Part shown: positions 50,665 to 60,522 of the stretch, piece by piece
Position numbering within the stretch: the first letter of the stretch is position 1
Layout of the letters: every line of letters begins with the position of its first letter
Assembly (NCBI GenBank): GCA_016722705.1
Contig: JADKGN010000004.1
Coordinates: forward strand, 1,612,001-1,676,000
Direction: 5' to 3'
Length of the DNA stretch: 64,000 bases
Origin: Candidatus Dechloromonas phosphoritropha
GTDB taxonomy: Bacteria; Pseudomonadota; Gammaproteobacteria; Burkholderiales; Rhodocyclaceae
Position numbers and translations under genes: made by a program
Notes under the pieces: generated by a model
The model's database searches: none
Seen by the model: only the letters and a program-made list of their open reading frames with translations
Told to the model about the DNA's origin: nothing

Positions 50665-51560
50665 CGGGAGTCTCCTGGATCGTTTGCTGGTAGGCTCCCG
50701 CCCGCCTTGGGAACCGGTTTCAAATCGGCAATCCACGGTTCGAGGCGCTGACCGACCAGAAATTCCGCTTCGAAACGGTCCCCGCCACCGGGTTCGCCAA
50801 CGCCGCGCGTCGATGCGAGCGGCCGGCGCAGGGCGTGGGGCACATGAATCTGGCCCGTGCTGATGTGGGAGACGAAGCCGGCAGCCGCCTCAGCGCTCCC
50901 ACCGCGCCCGCGCAGGGTTGGCCGCACGGTTCCGTGAATCAGCAGGAAACGGCTGCGGTCGGGATACTTCCCGCGCAATTCCCGGGCGTCCAGTCCGGCG
51001 TCGATGACGAACAACCGGCTGTTTGAGTCCTCCTCGCGTGCAAGCTGATCTCTGGCCTGCTTGGCGCGGTCGGCGAACTGCTTGCTGCCGACGTTGGCGG
51101 CGGCAGCGGCGGCGTGGCGACCGGCATTTTCGCGGGCGCTTGCGAGCGTCTGCTGCCACGCCTGGCCAGCAAGTTCCAGAACGAGAATCACCTCGCGCGG
51201 CAACTGCCGGGTGTAGCGCCGGCGCCCGCTATCGGAATCGAGGTCGCCGGACGCGAACCCCAGCGCCGCCATGTGTGCCGCATCGAGCCATTCGGGCGTG
51301 CCGCCATTGAACGTATCGCCGCTGAAGGGGTCTCCCGCCTTGCGGTCTACGACACGCCAGTTCAAATTGAGCGAGAGACCGCTGTCCTCGGCGAAACGCA
51401 GGCTGCGCCAGGGCAATCCGAGTTCCCGCTCGCTCAGGGTCAGCGCGCTCTCCGGGGTGCCGGAACGGTTCCACCAGACGCCGCCCAGCGCCACGGCGTT
51501 GGTCAGCATGATCAGCCCGATGCCAAGGCCCAGGGTGCGGCGGCGTGTCCATTTCCTCAT
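50661..51560 (-). CDS. DUF4824 family protein
   Basis: The 299-aa protein has an N-terminal membrane anchor (TLGLGIGLIMLTNAVALGGV) and a large soluble part beginning SALTLSERELGLPWRSLRFA. The family is known only from its gene partnership with DUF2157 membrane proteins; the role is unknown. The ATG at 51560 overlaps the DUF2157 stop by ATGA; the long open frame upstream to 52280 is an out-of-frame shadow of that gene. Confidence 0.85.
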   Translation of the reverse strand: MRKWTRRRTLGLGIGLIMLTNAVALGGVWWNRSGTPESALTLSERELGLPWRSLRFAEDSGLSLNLNWRVVDRKAGDPFSGDTFNGGTPEWLDAAHMAALGFASGDLDSDSGRRRYTRQLPREVILVLELAGQAWQQTLASARENAGRHAAAAAANVGSKQFADRAKQARDQLAREEDSNSRLFVIDAGLDARELRGKYPDRSRFLLIHGTVRPTLRGRGGSAEAAAGFVSHISTGQIHVPHALRRPLASTRGVGEPGGGDRFEAEFLVGQRLEPWIADLKPVPKAGGSLPANDPGDSR

Positions 51561-52642
51561 GGCGCGCCCTTCCCTGCGGGTGGCCGGAACGTGTGGCGCA
51601 GTCGCTTGAGGATGAGCAGGATCAGCACGGCGGCCAGGCCGATCACCAGGAAGAACAGATACTTCGGCATGATCTCCCACCACCATTGGTAGAACTTGGT
51701 GTACAGGAAGATGACGAAGAAGACGATGCCGGTGTTGACCGTTTCCGGCCAGCCGCGGTGCGCGCCGAGCCAGATGGCGAGTGCGGCGGCGATGAAGCCG
51801 GCGACCTGGTAGGCGCCCTCGATCAGGCCGGGGTCGAGGTCGAGATGGCTCGCCCGCCCCCAATGGCTGAGGATCAGCATCGGGATGAAGACGCTGAGCA
51901 GCCCGAACACCCGGTAGATGGCGGCGAAGCCGGGAAAGCGCCGGTGCCTGACCATGAGCGGGAAGGTGAAGAGCAGCGCGGCAAGGGGGAAGAAATTCTC
52001 CGGGCGCTCGCCGGCATGCAGCCAGTAGACGCCGCTCCAGGTGCCGACGCGCGCCTGGAACCAGGCGATGACGCAGCAGATGCCGGCCGCCAGCAGCAGG
52101 CGAAGATCGCAGGTGTAGGCGAGCAGGAAGGCCAGCGCCGCCCAGGGAATCAGCGCCTTGTCCGAGGGTGTGATGTTGAAGATCTGGCCGAGCATCATGA
52201 TGTTGAGCACGAAACACGCGAAGGCCACCAATGCGGCAAGCTTGGTGAAGTAGCCGGTGGCATCGCGCCCCTGCAGCCACATCGTCAGGCCAAAGCTGGC
52301 GAGCGAACTGCCGATCAGGATGGCGACCTGTGCCGTTTCGCCGAAATGGCCCCAGAACTGGTAGAAGAGAAAGAACACGCTGGCCGCCAGCGCCAGCGCG
52401 CCAAGGAAGGAGGCGACGCGCATGCCGAGAGAAAGCTGCTTGGCGCGGCTGTCACGGTCAACGTCGAAAAGCGTCGCAAATTCGCCGAGCAGGCGTTCGT
52501 GGTGTTTGCTTACTGCCGCCTGTTGCCCCACATCCAGCCGCAGAACACCTTCGTCGGCCAGACGCGCGAGTTCATTCCGGAAGGTATGGATGTCATCGAC
52601 CCGCCCCTGCGCTTCCGCACGTGTGGGGGAGTGACTATTCAT
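51557..52642 (-). CDS. DUF2157 family membrane protein
   Basis: The 361-aa protein has an N-terminal soluble helix (about 1-75), then about ten transmembrane helices (FLGALALAASVFFLFYQFWG onwards). DUF2157 proteins are of unknown function; some fused forms contain GDYXXLXY domains. The start is the ATG at 52642; the open frame continues upstream without a ribosome site. It is divergent from hsdR with 119 bp between. Confidence 0.85.
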   Translation of the reverse strand: MNSHSPTRAEAQGRVDDIHTFRNELARLADEGVLRLDVGQQAAVSKHHERLLGEFATLFDVDRDSRAKQLSLGMRVASFLGALALAASVFFLFYQFWGHFGETAQVAILIGSSLASFGLTMWLQGRDATGYFTKLAALVAFACFVLNIMMLGQIFNITPSDKALIPWAALAFLLAYTCDLRLLLAAGICCVIAWFQARVGTWSGVYWLHAGERPENFFPLAALLFTFPLMVRHRRFPGFAAIYRVFGLLSVFIPMLILSHWGRASHLDLDPGLIEGAYQVAGFIAAALAIWLGAHRGWPETVNTGIVFFVIFLYTKFYQWWWEIMPKYLFFLVIGLAAVLILLILKRLRHTFRPPAGKGAP

Positions 52643-52761
52643 CGCGCAAGCTGCAACAAGCCATGGATTCCTCTGCTGGCAAGACCAGGGACATAGTACC
52701 ATCCGGGCGCAGCTCGGAGCTTTTCCGATGCCTCCAGTGAGCGTCCAAAGAGACAACGAAC

Positions 52762-55305
52762 ATGGCCAAGGAAGCCAAAGCGCGAATCAAGATCAACAAG
52801 ATGCTGGAAGATTCCGGCTGGCGTTTTTTCGATGATGCCACGGGTAAGGCCAACATCATCCTGGAACCCAGGGTCAAGCTGACCAAAGCCTTGATTGATG
52901 CGTTCGGCGACAACTTCGAGGACACGACAAACGGCTTCATCGACTTCCTGCTGCTCGACGAGGCAGGTTTCCCGCTGGTCGTGCTCGAAGCCAAATCGGA
53001 AGACAAGAATCCGCTGGTTGGCAAGGAGCAGGCGCGCAAATACGCCAAGTCGCAAAACTGCCGCTTCGTCATCCTTTCCAACGGCAACCTGCATTACTTC
53101 TGGGATCTGGAGCAGGGCAACCCACACATCATCACGCGCTTTCCGTCGCCCGATTCGATCAAGAGTTATCAACGCTACCAGCCCAACCCGCAGCGCCTGA
53201 TCAGCGAACAGGTCGGCAAGGACTACATCGCCCTAACGCAAATGCCAGGCTACGCAGCCGAAGCCGGCTGGAACAATGCCGCCGAGCGCGAAGCCTTCAT
53301 CCAGAAAAACCGCCTGCGCTTCCTGCGCGATTACCAGAAGCGGGCCATCCACGCGATTCAGGATGCCGTCGCCGAAGGCCACAGCCGTTTCCTGTTAGAA
53401 ATGGCCACCGGCACCGGCAAGACCCTGACCGCCGCCGCCGTCATCAAGCTCTTTCTGCGTACCGGCAACGCCCGCCGGGTGCTCTTTCTCGTCGATCGGC
53501 TGGAACTTGAAGATCAGGCCAACAAGGCCTTCATCGCCCAACTTAGGAACGATTACACCTCGGTCATCCACAAGGAACGGCGCGACGAGTGGCGCAAGGC
53601 CGAGATTGTCGTCACCACCGTGCAGTCGCTGCTGTTCAACGATAAATACAGACGCCTGTTTTCGCCGACCGATTTCGATCTGGTGATTTCCGACGAAGCC
53701 CACCGCTCCATCGGCGGCAACGCTCGCGCCGTGTTCGAATATTTCGTCGGCTACAAACTCGGCCTGACGGCGACGCCGCGCGACTACCTCAAGAAATTCG
53801 ACGCCAGCAAACCCGGCACGCGCGACCCGCGCGAAGCCGAGCGCCGCCTGTTGCTCGACACCTATCGCACCTTCGGCTGCGAGTCCGGGCAACCGACCTA
53901 CCGCTATTCGCTGCTCGACGGCGTGCGCGAGGGCTACCTCATCAACCCGGTGGTCGTCGATGCCCGCACCGCCATCACCACGCAACTGCTCTCCGACAAA
54001 GGTTATGCCGTCGCTGCCACCGTCACGGAAGATGGCGCCGAGCAGGAAAGCTTTTTCCAGAAAGATTTCGAGAAGAAATTTTTCTCCGAGGCCACCAACC
54101 GCCTCTTCTGCCAGACCTTCCTTGAAAACGCCCTGCGCGATCCGATCAGCCACGAACTCGGCAAGGCCATCGTCTTCGCCGTCAGTCAGAGCCACGCCGC
54201 CAAGCTGACGCAAGTCTTCAACGAGTTGGCCGACACGCTCTGGCCCGGCAAATACCAGTCCGATTTCGCGGTGCAGGTCACTTCGCTGATTTCCGATGCG
54301 CAGCAATACACGATCAATTTCACCAACAACAATCTGCTCGGCTCGGCCAATTTCCTCGACGCCTACAAGACCAGCAAGGCGCGGGTCTGCGTCACAGTCG
54401 GCATGATGACCACCGGTTACGACTGCCCGGACATCCTCAACCTCGGCTTGATGCGGCCGATCTTCTCGCCGTCCGACTTCGTGCAGATCAAGGGGCGCGG
54501 TACGCGCAAGCACGACTTCCTCGACCAGCTTTTCGACAAGCAGTTGAAGGCGCAGATCGGCAAACAGGAAAAGGCCAAGTACAAGCTGTTCGATTTCTTC
54601 GCCAACTGCGAATACTTCGAGGAGAAATTCAACTACGACGAAGTCTTGAAGCTGCCACGGCGTGGCGCCGGAGGAGAGGGGCCGGAGTCGCCGCCCCCGC
54701 CGCCTTCGGGTCAATACGAGCACAGAGGCGATGACGCCCTGAAGCTGTTGGCGGAACAGGCCGTCGGCGCGCAGGGCATGATGATTGACCGCATGTTCTT
54801 CGAGGGTTTTGAAAACACGGTCAAGGCCGATCCAGTCTTGCAGCGGCAGGTCGACAACGAGCAATGGGATCAGGCCGTTGACCATGTCACTACCCATCTG
54901 TTCGACAAGCCTGCCGAGTTTTACACCCTCGACAAGCTGCGCCGCGCCGCCGGCGTCAATCGTCGCCTGACCCTGCGCGAGATTCTGGAAAAAATCTTCG
55001 GCCTCATCCCCTACTTCAAAGGCAAGGACGAAATGCTCGAAGACGAATTTCAGAAGTTCCTGCTCGACCAGTCGCCCGATGCGCTGAACAAGCATGCCAA
55101 CGCCGTCGTCGCCATGAAGTATTTCTTCAAGGCCTACGCGACCGATGGGCGCCTGCGCGACATCATCGAGAAGAAACGCCTCACCGACCTCAACGTCAAT
55201 CCCGCGTTCAGCATGGCCGACTTCAAGGCCGTGCCCAAGGAATGGCGCGAGCGCATCCCGGAGTACGTGAAGGATTACGTGCCCCTAAACCAGTTCATGC
55301 AATAG
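52762..55305 (+). CDS. hsdR: Type I restriction enzyme R subunit (EcoEI class)
   Basis: The 847-aa translocase/nuclease has an N-terminal endonuclease domain with the PD-(D/E)xK-like FIDFLLLDEAGFPLVVLEAK, then a superfamily-2 helicase with Walker A MATGTGKTL, LVISDEAHRSIGG, LGLTATPRDYL and QIKGRGTRKHD. The C-terminal domain (from about 680) resembles the EcoEI R C-terminal region. A Pro/Gly-rich stretch near residue 640 (GAGGEGPESPPPPPSG) links the two. With the M-S fusion 15 bp downstream it forms a complete system. Confidence 0.94.
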   Translation: MAKEAKARIKINKMLEDSGWRFFDDATGKANIILEPRVKLTKALIDAFGDNFEDTTNGFIDFLLLDEAGFPLVVLEAKSEDKNPLVGKEQARKYAKSQNCRFVILSNGNLHYFWDLEQGNPHIITRFPSPDSIKSYQRYQPNPQRLISEQVGKDYIALTQMPGYAAEAGWNNAAEREAFIQKNRLRFLRDYQKRAIHAIQDAVAEGHSRFLLEMATGTGKTLTAAAVIKLFLRTGNARRVLFLVDRLELEDQANKAFIAQLRNDYTSVIHKERRDEWRKAEIVVTTVQSLLFNDKYRRLFSPTDFDLVISDEAHRSIGGNARAVFEYFVGYKLGLTATPRDYLKKFDASKPGTRDPREAERRLLLDTYRTFGCESGQPTYRYSLLDGVREGYLINPVVVDARTAITTQLLSDKGYAVAATVTEDGAEQESFFQKDFEKKFFSEATNRLFCQTFLENALRDPISHELGKAIVFAVSQSHAAKLTQVFNELADTLWPGKYQSDFAVQVTSLISDAQQYTINFTNNNLLGSANFLDAYKTSKARVCVTVGMMTTGYDCPDILNLGLMRPIFSPSDFVQIKGRGTRKHDFLDQLFDKQLKAQIGKQEKAKYKLFDFFANCEYFEEKFNYDEVLKLPRRGAGGEGPESPPPPPSGQYEHRGDDALKLLAEQAVGAQGMMIDRMFFEGFENTVKADPVLQRQVDNEQWDQAVDHVTTHLFDKPAEFYTLDKLRRAAGVNRRLTLREILEKIFGLIPYFKGKDEMLEDEFQKFLLDQSPDALNKHANAVVAMKYFFKAYATDGRLRDIIEKKRLTDLNVNPAFSMADFKAVPKEWRERIPEYVKDYVPLNQFMQ

Positions 55306-55320
55306 GAAGCCGCACGCCCC

Positions 55321-57309
55321 ATGCTCGACAGCGACACCAAGCGCCGCATCGACTCCTGCCGCGACATTCTCGTCGGCAAAGTGCCCGACCCGAAATCGCA
55401 GGTCGAACAGATCACCATCGCGCTGATTTACAAGTTCATGGACGACATGGACGCCGAGGCCGAAGAACTCGGCGGCGCACGCAGCTTCTTCACCGGCGAC
55501 CACGCCAGATTCGGCTGGGCCAGGCTGATGGCGCCCGGCATGGGCGGCTTCGAGGTGCTGGCGCTGTATTCCGAAGCGATCGGCAGGATGAACCAGAACC
55601 CCGGTATTCCGCCGCTGTTCCGCGACATCTTCAAGAACGCCTACCTGCCCTACCGCGACCCGGAAACCCTGCGCGCCTTCCTCAAGGAAATCGACGGCTT
55701 CACCTACGACCATTCCGAACGCCTCGGCGATGCCTTCGAATACCTGCTCTCGGTGCTCGGCAGCCAGGGCGACGCCGGCCAGTTCCGCACGCCGCGCCAC
55801 ATCATCGACTTCATGGTCGAGGTAATCGACCCCAAGAAAAATGAAAGCATTCTCGACCCCGCCTGCGGTACGGCCGGCTTCCTGATTTCGGCGTGGAAGC
55901 ACATCCTCAAGCACAACACCACCCCTCGCCCTCAGGGAGTGTGGCCGGGGGTGAGGGTGGGCGACATGCTCACGCCCGAAGAGCGCGCCAACCTCGCCGC
56001 CAACATCCACGGCTACGACATCTCGCCCGACATGGTGCGCCTGAGCCTGGTCAATATGTACCTGCACGGCTTCAGCGACCCGCACATTGTCGAATATGAC
56101 ACCCTGACCAACGAGGAACGCTGGAATGAAACCGCCGACGTCATCCTCGCCAACCCGCCCTTCATGTCGCCGAAGGGCGGCATTAAGCCGCACAAGCGCT
56201 TCTCGGTGCAGGCGACGCGCTCCGAAGTGCTGTTCGTCGACTACATGGCCGAACACCTCAGCCCGCAAGGCCGCGCCGCCATCGTCGTGCCCGAAGGCAT
56301 CATTTTCCAGAGCGGCACCGCCTACAAAAAACTGCGCGAGATGCTGGTCAAGAATTCGCTGGTCGCCGTCGTCTCGCTGCCGGCCGGCGTCTTCAACCCG
56401 TATTCGGGTGTCAAGACTTCGATCCTGATCCTCGACAAGCGACTGGCGAAAACATGCGATTCGGTGCTGTTCGTCAAGGTGGCAAATGACGGTTTCGGCC
56501 TCGGTGCACAACGCCGCGCGGTGACCGGTAGCGATCTGCCGGAAGCGAAGCGCCTGCTCGACGCGTTTTTTGCCACGCCGGAGAAATTTGAGAACGGCGC
56601 GACGACGCACAAGGTGGTGCGGGCGAAGATTGGAGAGAAAGGGGAGTGGAACATCAGCGGCGACCGATATCGTATTGGTGATCCAGCTACCTATCAGCCT
56701 CACTTGATGGTCAAACTTGGCGATGTTTGCGAATCAATTTCAGACGGCGATCATCAACCTCCGCCAAAATCTTCCGAAGGTGTGCCGTTTATCACCATCT
56801 CCAACGTGACAGATAATCAGATTTCGTTCGAAAACACCTTCCGCGTTTCACGAGAGTATTTTGACGCCATCAAAGAGACACGAAAACCCAAAACTGGTGA
56901 TGTTCTCTTCACGGTCACCGGTTCATTCGGAATTCCCGTACTGGTTGCAAACTCAACGGAATTCTGCTTCCAGCGGCACATCGCATTGCTCCGGCCATCA
57001 TCGGAAAAAATCTCACCCGAATTCCTGTTCCAACTTCTGAAATCATCAGGAGTAATGCAGCAGGCCGAAAGAATGGCAACCGGAATGGCACAAAAAACCG
57101 TGGCGCTGAAATCGCTAAGAGATTTTTCAATCCCGCTCCCGCCCCTCGCCATCCAGCAAGAAATCGTCGCGGAAATCGAAAGCCATGAGAAGCGTATTGA
57201 TGAGCTGAAGCAGGAAATTGCCGAGAACGAAGCCAAGATCAAAACCGCCATCAACCGCGTCTGGGGTAAAGCGACCAAACCTGTGGTTGATGAAACAGCG
57301 CATAGATGA
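55321..57309 (+). CDS. Type I modification-specificity fusion (HsdM-HsdS)
   Basis: The 662-aa fusion has residues 1-450 as an N6-adenine methyltransferase with the SAM motif DPACGTAGFL and catalytic NPPFMSP. Residues about 460-662 are a single HsdS half: one target-recognition domain (MVKLGDVCESISDGDHQPPP to SIPLPPLAIQQEIVAEIE) and one coiled-coil (EKRIDELKQEIAENEAKIKT). Ordinary HsdS has two recognition domains, so this one should act as a dimer on a palindromic bipartite site. A REP-like GC-rich palindrome encodes an in-frame insertion near residue 205. Confidence 0.92.
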   Translation: MLDSDTKRRIDSCRDILVGKVPDPKSQVEQITIALIYKFMDDMDAEAEELGGARSFFTGDHARFGWARLMAPGMGGFEVLALYSEAIGRMNQNPGIPPLFRDIFKNAYLPYRDPETLRAFLKEIDGFTYDHSERLGDAFEYLLSVLGSQGDAGQFRTPRHIIDFMVEVIDPKKNESILDPACGTAGFLISAWKHILKHNTTPRPQGVWPGVRVGDMLTPEERANLAANIHGYDISPDMVRLSLVNMYLHGFSDPHIVEYDTLTNEERWNETADVILANPPFMSPKGGIKPHKRFSVQATRSEVLFVDYMAEHLSPQGRAAIVVPEGIIFQSGTAYKKLREMLVKNSLVAVVSLPAGVFNPYSGVKTSILILDKRLAKTCDSVLFVKVANDGFGLGAQRRAVTGSDLPEAKRLLDAFFATPEKFENGATTHKVVRAKIGEKGEWNISGDRYRIGDPATYQPHLMVKLGDVCESISDGDHQPPPKSSEGVPFITISNVTDNQISFENTFRVSREYFDAIKETRKPKTGDVLFTVTGSFGIPVLVANSTEFCFQRHIALLRPSSEKISPEFLFQLLKSSGVMQQAERMATGMAQKTVALKSLRDFSIPLPPLAIQQEIVAEIESHEKRIDELKQEIAENEAKIKTAINRVWGKATKPVVDETAHR

Positions 57310-57353
57310 GTTCAGCGACCCCAGGCTGATGCCGTGACCTCTGTCGGGTTGTT

Positions 57354-57392
57354 GCGGTCGACACTCTGAAAGCCTCGAAAATGCCAAATTGA
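57354..57392 (+). repeat. GTCGAC-type repeat, divergent copy e
   Basis: GCGGTCGAC followed by a Cys/Ala-poor 20-nt segment and GCCAAATTG, in the gap between hsdMS and ribE. The core is shared with copies a-d, but the rest is only weakly similar. Confidence 0.3.
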
Positions 57393-57500
57393 AGTCGCGC
57401 GCATTCGGATATCGCGCCACTTTGCATATGGATTCAGGATGGCTCTGGGGTGGAAGGGACAACGAGCGGGTATGCGCGGCTTTACCGTGCCCGCCCAATA

Positions 57501-58097
57501 TCAGTCGCTATCGTGACTGCCCAGGAGTCTTTCGCAATAGCGCGCGATCAGATCGACTTCCAGATTGACCCGGCTGCCCACCTTCAGATCGCGCAGCGTC
57601 GTGTTTTCCAGCGTGTGCGGGATCAGGTTGATGGTGAAGATTTCGCCGGCGACCTCGTTGGTGGTCAGGCTTGTGCCATTGATGGTGATCGAGCCCTTGC
57701 GCGCGATAAATCTGGCCAGTTCCTCCGGGGCCTGGATTTCCAGCAGGCGGTTGTCGCCGACCGGGTCGAAGCGCAGCACCACGCCGACGCCGTCGACGTG
57801 CCCCGATACCAAATGACCGCCGAGACGGTCCATCAGGCGTAGCGCCTTTTCGAGGTTGATCTCTCCCGGCGCATCAAGGCCGACCGTACAGGATAGCGTC
57901 TCCGGGGAGACATCGACCATGAAGTGATTGGCCTCCTTCCCGACGACGGTCAGGCAGACCCCGTTGCAGGCGATGGAATCACCGAGGCCGACGTCGTCGA
58001 GGCCGAGCTTGCCGCCTTCGATGTGCAGACGGAATCCCGCCTCGCGCGCGGTCAGGTGGGTGATGCGGCCGACCGCGGCAATGATTCCGGAGAACAT
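57501..58097 (-). CDS. ribE: Riboflavin synthase, alpha subunit
   Basis: The 198-aa enzyme turns two 6,7-dimethyl-8-ribityllumazine into riboflavin and pyrimidinedione. Two lumazine-binding barrels are visible: MFSGIIAAVGRI with SIACNGVCLTV in the first, and GHLVSGHVDGVG with GSITINGTSLT in the second. The ATG at 58097 gives the invariant MFxGI start. No FMN riboswitch is seen in the 120 bp upstream, and no other rib genes are adjacent. Confidence 0.95.
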   Translation of the reverse strand: MFSGIIAAVGRITHLTAREAGFRLHIEGGKLGLDDVGLGDSIACNGVCLTVVGKEANHFMVDVSPETLSCTVGLDAPGEINLEKALRLMDRLGGHLVSGHVDGVGVVLRFDPVGDNRLLEIQAPEELARFIARKGSITINGTSLTTNEVAGEIFTINLIPHTLENTTLRDLKVGSRVNLEVDLIARYCERLLGSHDSD

Positions 58098-58220
58098 GGG
58101 AGACACCATTGGCAAAAGCGCGACTCTAACACGCCTGCCCGTTCGTGCTGCTTGCACTCAAGCCTGGATGGTAATAGGGTTTTGATTTTTGCGTAATCGA
58201 TTCACCATAGGGAGAGACAA

Positions 58221-59171
58221 ATGAAAAAGACAATCGTTGCCACGCTGCTTTCGGCGCTCGCCGCAACCGTCATGGCCGACATCAATGTCGGCGTGACGCT
58301 CTCGGCGACGGGCCCGGCGGCCTCGCTCGGCATTCCCGAGAAGAACACCATCGACCTGTTGCCGAAGACGATCGGCGGGCAGAAGGTCAATTACATCGTC
58401 CTTGACGATGCGTCCGACACGACGACCGCGGTCAAGAATGCGCGGAAGCTGATCAGCTAGAACAAGGTCGATGTCTTGATCGGCTCGACGACGACGCCCA
58501 ATTCGCTGGCGATGATCGACGTCGCCGCCGAGACCGAAACGCCGGTGATCGCGATGGCCGCTTCGGCACGCATCGTCGAACCGATGGACGACAAGACGAA
58601 ATGGGTCTTCAAGACACCGCAGAACGATGCGCAGATGTCGACCGCCATCGTCAAGAACATGACCAACAACAACGTCAAGACTGTCGCCTATATCGGCTTT
58701 TCCGACGCTTACGGCGAGGGCTGGTGGAACGAGTTCTCGAAGATTGCCGAGGCGCGCAAGATCAAACTGGTCGCCAATGAGCGTTTCAACCGCACCGACA
58801 CCTCGGTCACCGGCCAGATCCTCAAGATCCTCGCCGCCCAGTTGCCGGCCGATCATCCGGTCAAGAAATCGGCGATGGAATATGTGACGAAATACGAAGC
58901 CGCCCAGGGCAAGGGCACGGTGCCCACCTTCGGTGCCCATGCCTGGGATGCCGGCCTACTACTGGCTACTGCCGCGCCAGTGGCGTTGAAGAAGGCGCAG
59001 CCGGGCAGCAAGGAGTTCCGTGCCGCGTTGCGCGATGCGCTGGAGGGCACCAAGAATCTGCCGGCTGCCCATGGCGTCTTCAACATGAGCCCGACCGACC
59101 ATCTCGGCTTTGACCAGCGCGCCCGGGTCATGGTCATGGTGGAAAACGGCAACTGGAAGCTGCTGAAATAG
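58221..59171 (+). pseudogene. Branched-chain amino acid binding protein (LivK-like), decayed copy
   Basis: The signal peptide and N-terminus are normal (ATLLSALAATVMADINVGVT), but codon 80 is TAG (58458-58460) where the intact paralogue has GAG (LISEN). Further on, about 67 codons present in the paralogue are missing in frame: TGQILKILAA joins QLPADHPVKK directly. The missing part spans the hinge and half of the second lobe. The rest to KLLK stays in frame. It precedes the intact copy by 84 bp as a tandem duplicate. Confidence 0.92.
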
Positions 59172-59255
59172 ATGGTCGCGATACCCGCGGTGCAGCCCGG
59201 CGCGAGTTGTGCCGCGTGGTAGACTGGCAGTTTTGGCTTTCCCCGGAGACATGAC

Positions 59256-60395
59256 GTGTTGAAGAAACTGACCCTGATTGCGCTGGCTACACTGTCGGCG
59301 GTTGCCCTCGCCGACATCAACGTCGGCGTCTCAGTTTCGGCAACCGGCCCGGCGGCCTCCCTCGGCATCCCGGAAAGGAACACGATCGCTCTCTTGCCGA
59401 CGACCATTGGCGGCCAGAAAGTCAATTACATCGTCCTCGACGATGCCACCGACCCGACGGCGGCGACGAAGAACATCAAGAAGCTGATCAGCGAGAACAG
59501 GGTCGATGTGGTTATCGGTTCGACGACGACGCCGAATTCGCTGGCGATGATCGATGTCGCGGTCGACAATGAAACACCGTTGATTTCCATGGCCGGTTCG
59601 GCGATGGTCGTCGAACCGATGGACGCCAAGCGTCGTTGGGTTTTCAAAACTGCCCAGAACGATGCCCACATGGTCACCGCCATCGTCCAGCACATGACCG
59701 ACAAGAACATCAAAACCGTCGCCTTCATCGGCTTTGCCGACGCCTATGGGGAAGGCTGGTACCAGCAGTTCGCCAGAATCGCCGAAGCGCGCAAGTTGAA
59801 GATCGTCGCCAGCGAGCGCTTTCAGCGCACCGATACCTCGGTGACCGGTCAGGTACTCAAGGTTATCGCCGCCAAGCCCGATGCCGTCCTGATCGGCGGC
59901 GCCGGTACCCCGGCCGCGTTGCCGCAGAAGGCGCTCAAGGAAAAAGGCTACAAGGGTCTGATCTACCAGACCCACGGCGTTGCCAACAGCGATTTCCTGC
60001 GTATCGGCGGCAAGGATGTCGAGGGTGCATTCCTGCCGGTGGGTCCGATGCTTGTCGCCGCCCAGTTGCCGAACGACAACCCGCTCAGGAAATCGGCGCT
60101 GGAGTATGTGACGAAGTACGAAGCCGTGTACGGCAAGGGCAGCGTCAGTTCCTTCGGGGGCCACGCCTGGGATGCCGGCGTGCTGTTGCAGAACGCCATT
60201 CCGGTCGCGCTGAAGAAAGCGGAGCCGGGAACCAGGGAATTCCGCAAGGCGCTGCGCGATGCGCTGGAAAATACCCAGGATCTGCCGGCGGCGCTCGGGG
60301 TCTTCAACATGACGGCAAACGACCATCAGGGATTCGACCAGCGCGCGCGGGTCATGGTGACCATTGAAAACAATACCTGGAAACTGCTCAAGTAA
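59256..60395 (+). CDS. livK: Branched-chain amino acid ABC transporter substrate-binding protein
   Basis: The 379-aa periplasmic type I binding protein has a signal peptide (LTLIALATLSAVALA) and two Rossmann-like lobes (NVGVSVSATGPAASLGIPER, VIGSTTTPNSLAM, VAFIGFADAYGEGW, HGVANSDFLRIGGKDVEG). The substrate may be branched-chain amino acids, amides or aromatic acids; homologues are broad. The GTG at 59256 behind GGAGA fits the signal peptide. It supplies the ABC permease/ATPase genes downstream. Confidence 0.92.
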   Translation: MLKKLTLIALATLSAVALADINVGVSVSATGPAASLGIPERNTIALLPTTIGGQKVNYIVLDDATDPTAATKNIKKLISENRVDVVIGSTTTPNSLAMIDVAVDNETPLISMAGSAMVVEPMDAKRRWVFKTAQNDAHMVTAIVQHMTDKNIKTVAFIGFADAYGEGWYQQFARIAEARKLKIVASERFQRTDTSVTGQVLKVIAAKPDAVLIGGAGTPAALPQKALKEKGYKGLIYQTHGVANSDFLRIGGKDVEGAFLPVGPMLVAAQLPNDNPLRKSALEYVTKYEAVYGKGSVSSFGGHAWDAGVLLQNAIPVALKKAEPGTREFRKALRDALENTQDLPAALGVFNMTANDHQGFDQRARVMVTIENNTWKLLK

Positions 60396-60522
60396 GCGCC
60401 CGCTTGCGCTGGGCATGACGGAAATAAATGTCGTGCCAATTGCCCCATCGCGTTTTACCTCTTTGCGGTCCGGATTGGCGGGGCACCCCGGGAATCGCCG
60501 GCGCAGCCGGATTCGCTGATCC

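Noticed and set aside
51561..52280. N-terminal extension of the DUF4824 frame
   Set aside because: It lies out of frame inside the DUF2157 gene; the DUF4824 anchor helix begins right after the ATG at 51560.
53395..55095. 566-codon open frame on the minus strand
   Set aside because: Antisense shadow of hsdR, no recognisable domain.
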